Below, one piece after another: positions 17,390 to 25,788 of a stretch of 64,000 bases of DNA. The number at the start of each line of letters is the position of its first letter. Within the stretch, counting starts at the first letter, position 1. Made by a program: the position numbers and the translations under genes. Source of the stretch: Nocardia cyriacigeorgica NBRC 100375 (GTDB lineage: Bacteria > Actinomycetota > Actinomycetes > Mycobacteriales > Mycobacteriaceae); NCBI RefSeq assembly GCF_000308555.1, contig NZ_BAFY01000328.1, forward strand, positions 16,987 to 80,986, read 5' to 3'. The notes beneath the pieces are model-generated. The model searched no databases, was not told where the DNA came from, and saw only the letters and a program-made list of their open reading frames with translations.

Positions 17390-20300
17390 GTGCCCGAGTC
17401 GTTCGTGTGGCAACAGGCTGAAGACGAGGAATTCCGTCTCGCTACCGCATTGCGCCGGGTATCTCTGTTCATCGAGCTCGATCTACCCGCGGAAGATATC
17501 GAGCGGGCGAGGGAGCTGTTCGGCCGGCTGATCCATCGATACCGGCATCAATTCGGAGTCGAGCGACTCATCGATCGGTTCCCGGCGTTGACATTGGTCA
17601 CTCTCATCGGACATGCGGCGCTCGCCTACGAGCAGAACAAATACTGGGACACGTTCTGGGCCGAACTCGATCTCCAGCACGATGCCGAGTTCGAAAATCT
17701 GTTACGGGCCAAACTCAAGCCCCTGCTCGGCAAGTTCGGTCTCCGGGAGTTCCCGGAGCTGAAACAGCAGTACGTCCAGGTGATGGCGGTGCATGCCGGG
17801 GTGCCGGTGCATTGTCTGGGCGATTTGGTGGATGTGATCGAAGATCATATTGCGCACGGGCGCGATCCCAGCGGCGCCGCGGTGTTCGAGTGGCTGACCG
17901 AGCCGGGAATGGAATATCGGCTCGGTCCGCTCGATGTTCCGGTGCGCAATTTTCTTCGGCACGTCGGCGAGGTCGCGGTGGACATCATCGACCGCATCAT
18001 CGATTTCGCGGCCTATATGCTCGACCATCCCGAGGCGGCCAACGACCTCGATCTGGACACGTCGACGACCGGATTGCCGAATCTGCTGCTCGATGAACTG
18101 ATCGATCGGCTGAAGGTGCGTCCGTTCGGATCCGCCACGGTCGAACCGGCTGCGGTGGCTCGGCAGCGGCGGCCGGTGATTTCGTACTCACGCATCGACG
18201 ATGCGATCGTGCTCGGGATCCCATATCCGGCGTATTGTCCGGAAACTCCGTGGCTGGTGTCCTTCGATGGTGATGCGCAGAAGGTGTATGCCGAACGTCA
18301 GTGGGGATATGGCGACGAGGACGACCAGCCTGCCACGGTGGTACATGTGCTTCGCCGGGTTCGTCAGATCGTGCTGGATCATCCCGAATCAGGTGCTCAC
18401 CATCGGATCTCGCTGATCGACAAGGACAACCCGCTGCTGCTGTTCGACAGCGCCGGTCGCCACATCTCCGCGCATTCGCTCCTGCCACGCGATGAGGTGA
18501 TCGTCGTCTATCCGCGCGCGGCGGAGCTGCTGGATGTGCGCAGGGGCCGTCCGGTACCGGTGCTGGAGGAATGCACGCCATCCGGATGGGAAGAGTGGCG
18601 GGCGCAGGTCTGCGACCTACGCGATGTCGACGCAGTGCGGTTGAAGCCCGAGCGGGGCAAGCCTGGACCGGCACGGCAGACCCGGCCGACCGGCGCGGCG
18701 GAACTGGAGCTCCCCGAGCCCGTCGACGGAGTGATGACGCGCAGTGGCCTGCCGGTGTACGGCGAACGGCCGACCGTCGCGCTCCCCCGCAGCGGCGCCG
18801 GACCTACGGTGTGGCGGGCCCGGGTACGCAGGTCCGAAACCGGTGACTGGCTGGCCGATGATGAATGGGAGTCATCGGACGAGCCGACCGAACTCGACCC
18901 TTTCGAGGGCCTCGATACCGGGTTGCTCGGACTGTTCGACGTGGTTGTCAGTGGCCCGCTCGGTGCGGACCTGCGGCACACCTTGTTCCTGGCCGAGGGT
19001 CTGACGGTGGACCATGGGGTCGAATTCCGGCTGCCGGACGGTGACGGTCTCACACCGAGCCGAACCGAGCTCGCCGCGCTGACTCCCCTGACGGTGGACC
19101 GGGACGTGCTCGAGTTCGATAGAACGACCCGGGAAGCCGAGGTCCGGGTGCGATCCGGTGCCAGGCAGGAGCGGCTGGTGGTGCGCCCGCCGCATATCGC
19201 TGTGCGGGTCGATAAGGTCGGTGCACCGGCGCGTTGGCAGACCGCGGCGACGGTGCTGACACCGGAGGACCTGGCCGAGCACGCGGTCGTCGCGGTACGG
19301 GTGCCGGGTGAGGTCGAGGTGGACATCGTGCTGGCCGACCACGCCCGCGAGATCGTCCAGATCGAGCAACCGCAGGTCAGCAGGGGAAACCTCTTTCACG
19401 TGCCCACCCGGGCATTCGTCGATACCGCCCGGCGGTTGCAGCACACCGCGCTGCTGGCTCGGATCGATACGGCCGATGCGACAACGCATCGCGTCGTCGT
19501 TGCGGTGATCCGGCCACCGCTGCTGTGCACGGGTGCCGCGGTCGACGGCGGCCGCCTCGTATGTTGTGGGGTGCGCGGCGCCGACGATCTCGCCGCCTAC
19601 ATCTGGGCCGATACCGCGCCCTGGCGGCCACCGGAGCTCGTCCCGATTACTCCTGATGGGTACGGCGACCTGCCCGCGGATCTGATCGACGCCGGTCCTT
19701 TGACAGTTCAGGTCTTCATCGACGATCCCTGGTCAGTGACGCCGACGCCGGCACACCCGGACTCCACCGCTGTTCATGTCGACCAGCCCGGATGGATGAC
19801 CGATCCAGATCCGGCGCGCGAACAGCTGTCGCGATTCCTGGCGGGGCGAGGTGATCCGCCGGCCGGGTCATCGGCACTTACCGATGTCTGGACGGTGCTG
19901 GCCGGCCCGGTGAACGACGATCATGCGGGGCGGGCAATCCAGGCAGGCCTGGTCAGGGTGTTGCGTGCGGATCCGCGGTCCTCACTGGAGGCGCTGGAAC
20001 GAAGCACCCTCGCCCAGGAATCCTTTCCGGCATTGCTGATCCGAACCGGCCTGGTGGAACAGGATTTCGGCTCACCGATCCGGCTCGGCACGGCACATTC
20101 CAATCCGTGGCTGGGGTGTCTCATGGATATTGCCGATCTGCCTTGGGTGAAGATGCGGTCTCCCGATGCGATCGGGGAGCTGGTCGGCAGCCTGCGGAAT
20201 CTGGGCGGCCAGACTTTGCTGAACCTGCTGATGGGTAACCGAAGAGGCCTGCGCACAGGCGTGTTCGAGGCAGGGAGCGTGGTGCTGCATCCGCTCGAAC

Positions 20301-20770
20301 CAGAGCGGATCGACGAGATGAAACGAGAGCTCGAGATCGTGCCGGAGGCGCTGCTGGACGACAGCACTCGGCAGGCGGCCATGTTCGAGGCATTCGCGCA
20401 ACGCATGGTCTGGCAGAACGACCCCTGCTGCATGATGCTCGCCAGCGGCACGGCCGGACTGTTCACTCCGTTATGGCGCGCTTCGCCGCGAGTGCATGAC
20501 ATCGTCAGGGCCAGAAACGAAGTACTCGACGGTGCCGACTGCACCACGCACCGCTGGTTGCTGATGTCGCTGCAATCGCTGCTGCTCGCAACCCTGGCCC
20601 GGCTCACCGCCCGCGGCCTGCTTCCCGCTTCGGTTGTGACCGATTCGACGCGTGAGGCATGGGCGCGGCTGGCCGAACTCTGTCCAGCGATGGTCGGCGC
20701 GGATGTGCTCATCGCCGATGCGCTCGCAAGCTTTGAACTGAACGACAACCTGATCGGAGTCCAGCCGTGA
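17390..20770 (+). CDS. Very large protein of unknown function coupled to a DUF1998 helicase (possible DruH-like)
   Basis: About 1126 residues from a GTG at 17390 with AGGGGGC 6 nt upstream; an in-frame extension to 17327 has no ribosome site. The N-terminal third is helical (FPALTLVTLIGHAALAYEQN, KYWDTFWAELDL). The middle is beta-rich, and the C-terminal 250 residues are helical (SNPWLGCLMDIADLPWVKM). There is no Walker motif and no nuclease signature. The GTG of the 1650-aa helicase overlaps its TGA, so the two are almost certainly made together. A protein of about 1100 aa directly upstream of a giant DUF1998 helicase is the layout of type III Druantia (druH-druE) and of STY4851-type genes. 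This identification rests on size and context, not on a sequence match. Confidence 0.7.
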   Translation: MPESFVWQQAEDEEFRLATALRRVSLFIELDLPAEDIERARELFGRLIHRYRHQFGVERLIDRFPALTLVTLIGHAALAYEQNKYWDTFWAELDLQHDAEFENLLRAKLKPLLGKFGLREFPELKQQYVQVMAVHAGVPVHCLGDLVDVIEDHIAHGRDPSGAAVFEWLTEPGMEYRLGPLDVPVRNFLRHVGEVAVDIIDRIIDFAAYMLDHPEAANDLDLDTSTTGLPNLLLDELIDRLKVRPFGSATVEPAAVARQRRPVISYSRIDDAIVLGIPYPAYCPETPWLVSFDGDAQKVYAERQWGYGDEDDQPATVVHVLRRVRQIVLDHPESGAHHRISLIDKDNPLLLFDSAGRHISAHSLLPRDEVIVVYPRAAELLDVRRGRPVPVLEECTPSGWEEWRAQVCDLRDVDAVRLKPERGKPGPARQTRPTGAAELELPEPVDGVMTRSGLPVYGERPTVALPRSGAGPTVWRARVRRSETGDWLADDEWESSDEPTELDPFEGLDTGLLGLFDVVVSGPLGADLRHTLFLAEGLTVDHGVEFRLPDGDGLTPSRTELAALTPLTVDRDVLEFDRTTREAEVRVRSGARQERLVVRPPHIAVRVDKVGAPARWQTAATVLTPEDLAEHAVVAVRVPGEVEVDIVLADHAREIVQIEQPQVSRGNLFHVPTRAFVDTARRLQHTALLARIDTADATTHRVVVAVIRPPLLCTGAAVDGGRLVCCGVRGADDLAAYIWADTAPWRPPELVPITPDGYGDLPADLIDAGPLTVQVFIDDPWSVTPTPAHPDSTAVHVDQPGWMTDPDPAREQLSRFLAGRGDPPAGSSALTDVWTVLAGPVNDDHAGRAIQAGLVRVLRADPRSSLEALERSTLAQESFPALLIRTGLVEQDFGSPIRLGTAHSNPWLGCLMDIADLPWVKMRSPDAIGELVGSLRNLGGQTLLNLLMGNRRGLRTGVFEAGSVVLHPLEPERIDEMKRELEIVPEALLDDSTRQAAMFEAFAQRMVWQNDPCCMMLASGTAGLFTPLWRASPRVHDIVRARNEVLDGADCTTHRWLLMSLQSLLLATLARLTARGLLPASVVTDSTREAWARLAELCPAMVGADVLIADALASFELNDNLIGVQP

Positions 20771-23700
20771 CCGACCGCCTCGATCCCTTGGCTGCCGCCG
20801 CCGATATCGAAGCAGCCTACAGGCGGTATCTGAAGACGCTGATCGGGCCGCGCGACCCGGCTCTGGCGTCGGCCTTCGACCAGGCGGTCGACGATACGTC
20901 TCTGCTGACGAAGGGGCCGCTGCTCGAGCTCACCCCGCCATACGAGCCGGGAGCCTCGCTGCGCCAGCTCATGACCGAGGGCGTGCTGCATCCGGGCTTC
21001 GTTGAGTTCGAGGCCACGCTGTCGCTGGATCGGCCGTTGTATCGCCATCAGGAGGTGGCGATACGCAAAGCGGTAGCCGGGCGCAACCTGGTCGTCAGCA
21101 CCGGCACCGGTTCCGGCAAAACCGAGAGCTTCCTGCTGCCGATCCTCAACGAGCTCATCACCCAGCGTGCCGCAGGCACGCTCGGCCCCGGCGTGCGGGC
21201 ACTGCTGCTGTACCCGATGAACGCGTTGGCCAATGACCAGCTCCAGCGACTACGCGATCTGCTGTCGGCGAGCCCGGACATCACCTTCGGCCGATACACC
21301 GGCGAAACCAAAGAACGCCGGGCCGACGCGGAATCAGCCTTTCACACCACGTACCCGGGTGCCGAACGGCTGCCGAACGAACTGCTCAGCCGGGAGGAGA
21401 TGCGCGAATCACCACCGCATATCTTGCTCACCAACTACGCGATGCTCGAGTATCTGCTCCTGCGTCCGCACGATATGGAACTCTTCGACGGCGAGTATGC
21501 GGGCAACTGGCGATTCATCGCGCTCGATGAGGCGCATGTCTATGACGGCGCGCAAGGCTGCGAGGTGGCTTTGCTGCTGCGCCGAGTGCGCGATCGCGTC
21601 GCTCGCGATCGTGCGGTGCAATGTATCGCCACGTCGGCTTCGCTGTCGGGCACTTCCGATCAGGATCAGGGCCGGGAGGCGACCGCGTTCGCTCGCAAGC
21701 TCTTCGATGCCGATTTCGAATTCGTCGACGACGATCCCGGTCGCCAGGACTTGGTGACAGCCACCCGCTTACGTCGCCGCGACGCACCGACCTGGACCAT
21801 CGATGACGACAAGCTACTCGAACTCGCCGACCCCGAGGCCGACCTCGGCTGGATCACCACCGCATCCGGTTGTGCCGACCTTGCCGAAGCATTGCACCGG
21901 GAGCGCCGGATCGCCGATGTCAAGGCCGCGGCACTGGCGGGCCCGGTGGACGTGGCTACGCTGGCCGGCAAGTTGTGGCCCGGCGATCAGTTGGCCAAGC
22001 CGAAGTTGGAAGCGTTGGTAGCCCTCGGGTCCAAGGTCTTCGGCAGCGACGACAATCCCGTACTGTCGGCGCGCTATCACCTGTTCGTCCGCGCCACCGA
22101 AGGTGCGTTCGTCAGCTTCACCGACGAGGGACCGCGAGTATTGCTCAGCAGGCATGAGGTCGACCCGGAGACCGGGCGTGCGGTCTTCGAGTTCGGTGCC
22201 TGTGGACGGTGTGGCGCCGTGCACCTGGCCGGTGAGCTCTTCCCGGTCGAAGGCCGTCATTACTTCCGGCCGGCCAAACAGGATTCAAGTGTCAAATGGC
22301 TGGTGCTGACGGATGGTGCCACCGACGACACCATAGACGAGGACGAAACGACCCTTGCGGCGGATCGGGGCACTGATGTCGGCACCGGCCGGCGCATCCT
22401 GTGCACCGGGTGCGGTGCGCTCGGTCGGGGTGCGTCGGGCTGCGCACCGCGGTGTCCGGGTGGACCGGCATTGAACGTTCGTGAGCACCGTGCCGCACAG
22501 CGGGTGATGAGCACCTGCACTGAATGCGGCGCTCGCTCCGCGCAGGTGATCCGCAGGTTGCGCACCGACACCAACGCCGCGCCTGCGGTTATCACCACCG
22601 CGTTGTATCAGCATTTGCCGGCTGCCGATGACGCATCCGCCGATTTCGTCGGCGGCGGCCGGAAGCTGCTGATGTTCTCGGACTCACGCCAGTCGGCGGC
22701 GTTCGCCGCGCCGTATCTGGCCGCAACCTACGGCCGCATGCTGGTCCGCCGGTATCTGCTCCGGGCACTCGAGGATCCCCGAAATGCCGGTGAGCCACTG
22801 TCTGCCGAGGATCTGGCCGATGGCGCGCGTGCAATCGCCCAGGCCGCAGGGCATTTCGACGAGCAGGCAACCCGCGTCGCGAAGATGCGCGAAGTGAATC
22901 CGTGGGTGATGGCCGAACTCATGTCGATGGATCAGCGTCAGTCACTGGAGGGGCTCGGCCTGATGGCGGTGACGCTGGTGCACTGCCGCAAGGCGCAGGT
23001 ACCGCGCGGGTTCACCGCGCTGGGATTGACCGGCGATCAGTTCTGGGGTCTGCTCGAAGAATTGATGAAGACGATCCGGTTGCAGGGTGCCATGACCGTG
23101 CTGGACGGCGTCGATATCCGAGACACGATCTTCGAGCCCCGCAACATCACCGTTCGGATCCGCTCGATGAATTCCGACCGTGCGCGCAGGATTATCAGCT
23201 GGCGTCCCGGAAACCGGCCAGGAACGACCAACAATCGAATCCTGCTGGTGCGCAAGGTGCTCGCGGCGCTGGGCAGCGCGGTCGAAGCCGAGACGGTGCT
23301 CGACAAGTGCTGGGAATTCCTATTGCGACCGTGTCCCTGCCATACGTTCTTCGCCGCGGAGAACGATCGTGCCGGTGGGGGCACCGTCTATCGGCTCGAC
23401 CAGGCCTGCCTGCGCATTCTGCCCGGATCGGAGCGCACGTGGTACCGCTGTTCGGCCTGCCGTCGGTTGACCACACACAACATCCTGCAATTGTGTCCGC
23501 ACGGTGCCTGTGACGGCACGGTGGAGGAATACGCCATTCCCGATCTGGATCGCGACACCAACCACTACCGAACGAGCTACCGCACTTTGGAGCTGGTGCC
23601 GCTGTCGGCACACGAGCACACGGCGCAGTGGGTCGCCGATCAAGCAGCGGAGGTGCAGCGCCAGTTCGTCGACGGCCAGATCAACGTGCTGTCGTGCTCG

Positions 23701-25719
23701 ACGACGTTCGAGCTCGGCGTCGACGTGGGTGAACTGCAATCGGTCATGCTGCGGAACATGCCGCCCAAGACGGCGAATTATGTCCAGCGGGCGGGGCGGG
23801 CCGGTCGGCGCGCAGCCGCGGCAGCGTTGGTGGTCACCTATGCCAAACGCAGTTCCCATGATCTGTCGAAGTTCCAGAAGCCGGAGTCGATGATCGCGGG
23901 CCGGATGCGCATCCCGCGGATCCCGATCGATAATTCCCGTATCGGGCGCCGGCATGCGCATTCGGTGGCCCTGGCGGCTTATCTGCGTGAACGTTTCGAC
24001 ACCGACGGCAGCACCTGGCGAGATGCGGGATCGTTTTTCGCTGCGACCGACGGTGAGGGCGATTCCCCGGCAGCCGCGGTGCGCGCGTTCCTCACCCCGG
24101 TGCCACCGGCGGTTCGCGCCTCGCTGCGTGCGGTGTTGCCCGCCCGTACAGCGCATGAGCTGGGCATCGACGCTGACGAATGGGTGGAGGCGCTGTGTGC
24201 GTCGCTCGCCGACGCCGAACGCGATATCCGCGCTGATATCGCGACCTTTCAGCGGTTGCTCGACGAGGCGGCCGAGGCGCAGCAGTACTCGGTCTGCTCG
24301 AAGCTGAAGAATACGATCAACACCATTCGCGGCCGCGAGCTGCTGGGCTATCTCGCCAACAAGAACATCCTGCCCAAGTATGGGTTCCCGGTCGATTCCG
24401 TCGAGCTGCGTACCGCGCACTGCGAAGGTGACCTCGGAGCCCGCCTCGAGCTGTCCAGAGACCTCAGCCAGGCCATCTACGACTATGCCCCGGGCAATCA
24501 AGTGGTGGCCGGCGGCAAGCTGTGGACCTCGCGAGGACTGCACAAGGTGCCCAAACGTGAGCTCGAGCAATTGCAGTACCGGGTCTGCCGGGAATGCAAT
24601 CACTTCGAATGCGGGCACGTCCTCGAGGCGGGGACGGTGTGCCCGAATTGCCAGCAGGATTTCGGTTCCATCCGTACGGCGGTGCTGCCCGAATTCGGCT
24701 TCGTCGCCGACCGCGTGCCGCAGGACGTGCGCTCGGAACCACCGCAGCGATCGTGGTTCGGCGCCAGTTATGTGGAATCCATCGGTGAGAGTTCCGATGT
24801 CTTCCCGTGGTCATCGGCCGGCGGGGTGGAGGTGTACGCGCGGGCAGGCACCCGGGCCCGGCTGGCCGTCATCGGCGAGGGCACGGGCGGAGGGTTTTTG
24901 CTCTGCGACTGGTGCGGGTGGGCGGACCCGTTTGTCAAGGAACGAACGAGGGGGAAGCCGCACCACCGCCCGGCGACCGGGAAGGCTTGTGACGGCCCAC
25001 TTCAGGTCGTCTCGCTGGTGCATCGCTACGAAACCGACGTCGCCGAGTTCACCTTCTCCGATTTCTTCCGCTACGACAAGGACTCGGAATCGAAGTGGCT
25101 ATCGATGCTCTACGCCCTGCTCGAAGGCGCCTCCGAGGCGTTGGAGATCAGCCGGGACGATATCGATGGCACATTGTCGTGGAGTGCGGACGGGCGGCGC
25201 AGCATCGTGCTGTTCGATACGGTCCCCGCGGGCGCCGGTGCCGCCAAGCAGATCGCACAGGAGCTCGAACGCGTCCTGCCGGTTGCCGCCGACCGGGTGA
25301 ATCGATGCGAATGCGGAATCGAAACCTCCTGCTACGGCTGCTTACGGACGTTCCGCAACGAACGCTTCCATCACCGGCTCACGAGAACCGGTGCCCTGGA
25401 GGTCTTCGAACAGCTCGAGCTGGTCGACACCGCCGCCCCGGTCACCGAACAGTGGGGCGATAACGCGGTCTTCGTATCGGATGCGGTACGGCGCCTGCTC
25501 GCCGAGCTGTCCAAACGACCCGTGCCCGAACCCGAGGTCGGCACCGAAGCTGGAAAGTACTACTGGCCGGTGGAGATCGCCTGGCCGGGCGCCAAGGTAG
25601 TGGTGGTGGAGGGCCTCGACGCCGAGCGCGACGCCGCACTCGGGGCGGATGGCTACCACGTGGTGCCCGTAGAGCGGGCCGACGCCGACCAGCTCGGCGC
25701 GTTGTTGGCCGGGCACTGA
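20767..25719 (+). CDS. Giant DEAD/DEAH-box helicase with DUF1998 domain (DruE/DrmB-like)
   Basis: 1650 residues. Helicase domain 1 has YRHQEVAIRKAVAGRNLVV, then Walker A STGTGSGKTES near 111-121, and DEAH as ALDEAHVYDG near 254. Helicase domain 2 has CSTTFELGVDVGELQSVMLR and the arginine-finger motif YVQRAGRAGRR near 1005. The MrfA-like DUF1998 domain is near 1480-1545, with FDTVPAGAGAAKQIA and the cysteines CECGIETSCYGC. Further zinc-ribbon cysteines lie between (CGRCGAVH, CTGCGALG, CTECGAR, CSACRR, CRECNHFECGH). Such proteins are the translocase components of Druantia and DISARM. The GTG start at 20767 overlaps the upstream TGA. A perfect hairpin lies 4 nt after the stop. Confidence 0.85.
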   Translation: MTDRLDPLAAAADIEAAYRRYLKTLIGPRDPALASAFDQAVDDTSLLTKGPLLELTPPYEPGASLRQLMTEGVLHPGFVEFEATLSLDRPLYRHQEVAIRKAVAGRNLVVSTGTGSGKTESFLLPILNELITQRAAGTLGPGVRALLLYPMNALANDQLQRLRDLLSASPDITFGRYTGETKERRADAESAFHTTYPGAERLPNELLSREEMRESPPHILLTNYAMLEYLLLRPHDMELFDGEYAGNWRFIALDEAHVYDGAQGCEVALLLRRVRDRVARDRAVQCIATSASLSGTSDQDQGREATAFARKLFDADFEFVDDDPGRQDLVTATRLRRRDAPTWTIDDDKLLELADPEADLGWITTASGCADLAEALHRERRIADVKAAALAGPVDVATLAGKLWPGDQLAKPKLEALVALGSKVFGSDDNPVLSARYHLFVRATEGAFVSFTDEGPRVLLSRHEVDPETGRAVFEFGACGRCGAVHLAGELFPVEGRHYFRPAKQDSSVKWLVLTDGATDDTIDEDETTLAADRGTDVGTGRRILCTGCGALGRGASGCAPRCPGGPALNVREHRAAQRVMSTCTECGARSAQVIRRLRTDTNAAPAVITTALYQHLPAADDASADFVGGGRKLLMFSDSRQSAAFAAPYLAATYGRMLVRRYLLRALEDPRNAGEPLSAEDLADGARAIAQAAGHFDEQATRVAKMREVNPWVMAELMSMDQRQSLEGLGLMAVTLVHCRKAQVPRGFTALGLTGDQFWGLLEELMKTIRLQGAMTVLDGVDIRDTIFEPRNITVRIRSMNSDRARRIISWRPGNRPGTTNNRILLVRKVLAALGSAVEAETVLDKCWEFLLRPCPCHTFFAAENDRAGGGTVYRLDQACLRILPGSERTWYRCSACRRLTTHNILQLCPHGACDGTVEEYAIPDLDRDTNHYRTSYRTLELVPLSAHEHTAQWVADQAAEVQRQFVDGQINVLSCSTTFELGVDVGELQSVMLRNMPPKTANYVQRAGRAGRRAAAAALVVTYAKRSSHDLSKFQKPESMIAGRMRIPRIPIDNSRIGRRHAHSVALAAYLRERFDTDGSTWRDAGSFFAATDGEGDSPAAAVRAFLTPVPPAVRASLRAVLPARTAHELGIDADEWVEALCASLADAERDIRADIATFQRLLDEAAEAQQYSVCSKLKNTINTIRGRELLGYLANKNILPKYGFPVDSVELRTAHCEGDLGARLELSRDLSQAIYDYAPGNQVVAGGKLWTSRGLHKVPKRELEQLQYRVCRECNHFECGHVLEAGTVCPNCQQDFGSIRTAVLPEFGFVADRVPQDVRSEPPQRSWFGASYVESIGESSDVFPWSSAGGVEVYARAGTRARLAVIGEGTGGGFLLCDWCGWADPFVKERTRGKPHHRPATGKACDGPLQVVSLVHRYETDVAEFTFSDFFRYDKDSESKWLSMLYALLEGASEALEISRDDIDGTLSWSADGRRSIVLFDTVPAGAGAAKQIAQELERVLPVAADRVNRCECGIETSCYGCLRTFRNERFHHRLTRTGALEVFEQLELVDTAAPVTEQWGDNAVFVSDAVRRLLAELSKRPVPEPEVGTEAGKYYWPVEIAWPGAKVVVVEGLDAERDAALGADGYHVVPVERADADQLGALLAGH

Positions 25720-25722
25720 GCC

Positions 25723-25769
25723 GTACCGGCGCCCGCACGGGTTCCGGACCGATGTGCGGGCGCCGGTAC
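25723..25769. terminator. Perfect 16-bp hairpin, bidirectional terminator
   Basis: GTACCGGCGCCCGCAC (25723-25738) is perfectly complemented by GTGCGGGCGCCGGTAC (25754-25769) around a 15-nt loop. It sits between the stop of the DUF1998 helicase (25719) and the stop of the convergent RelE-UvrD gene (25789), so it can serve both strands. Confidence 0.8.
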
Positions 25770-25788
25770 AACCGGATAGGTAAGCGGT

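Noticed and set aside
17390..25719. DISARM assignment for the DUF1998 helicase locus
   Set aside because: No DISARM methyltransferase and no phospholipase-D-type DrmC are adjacent, and the large unknown partner does not show the DrmA helicase motifs.
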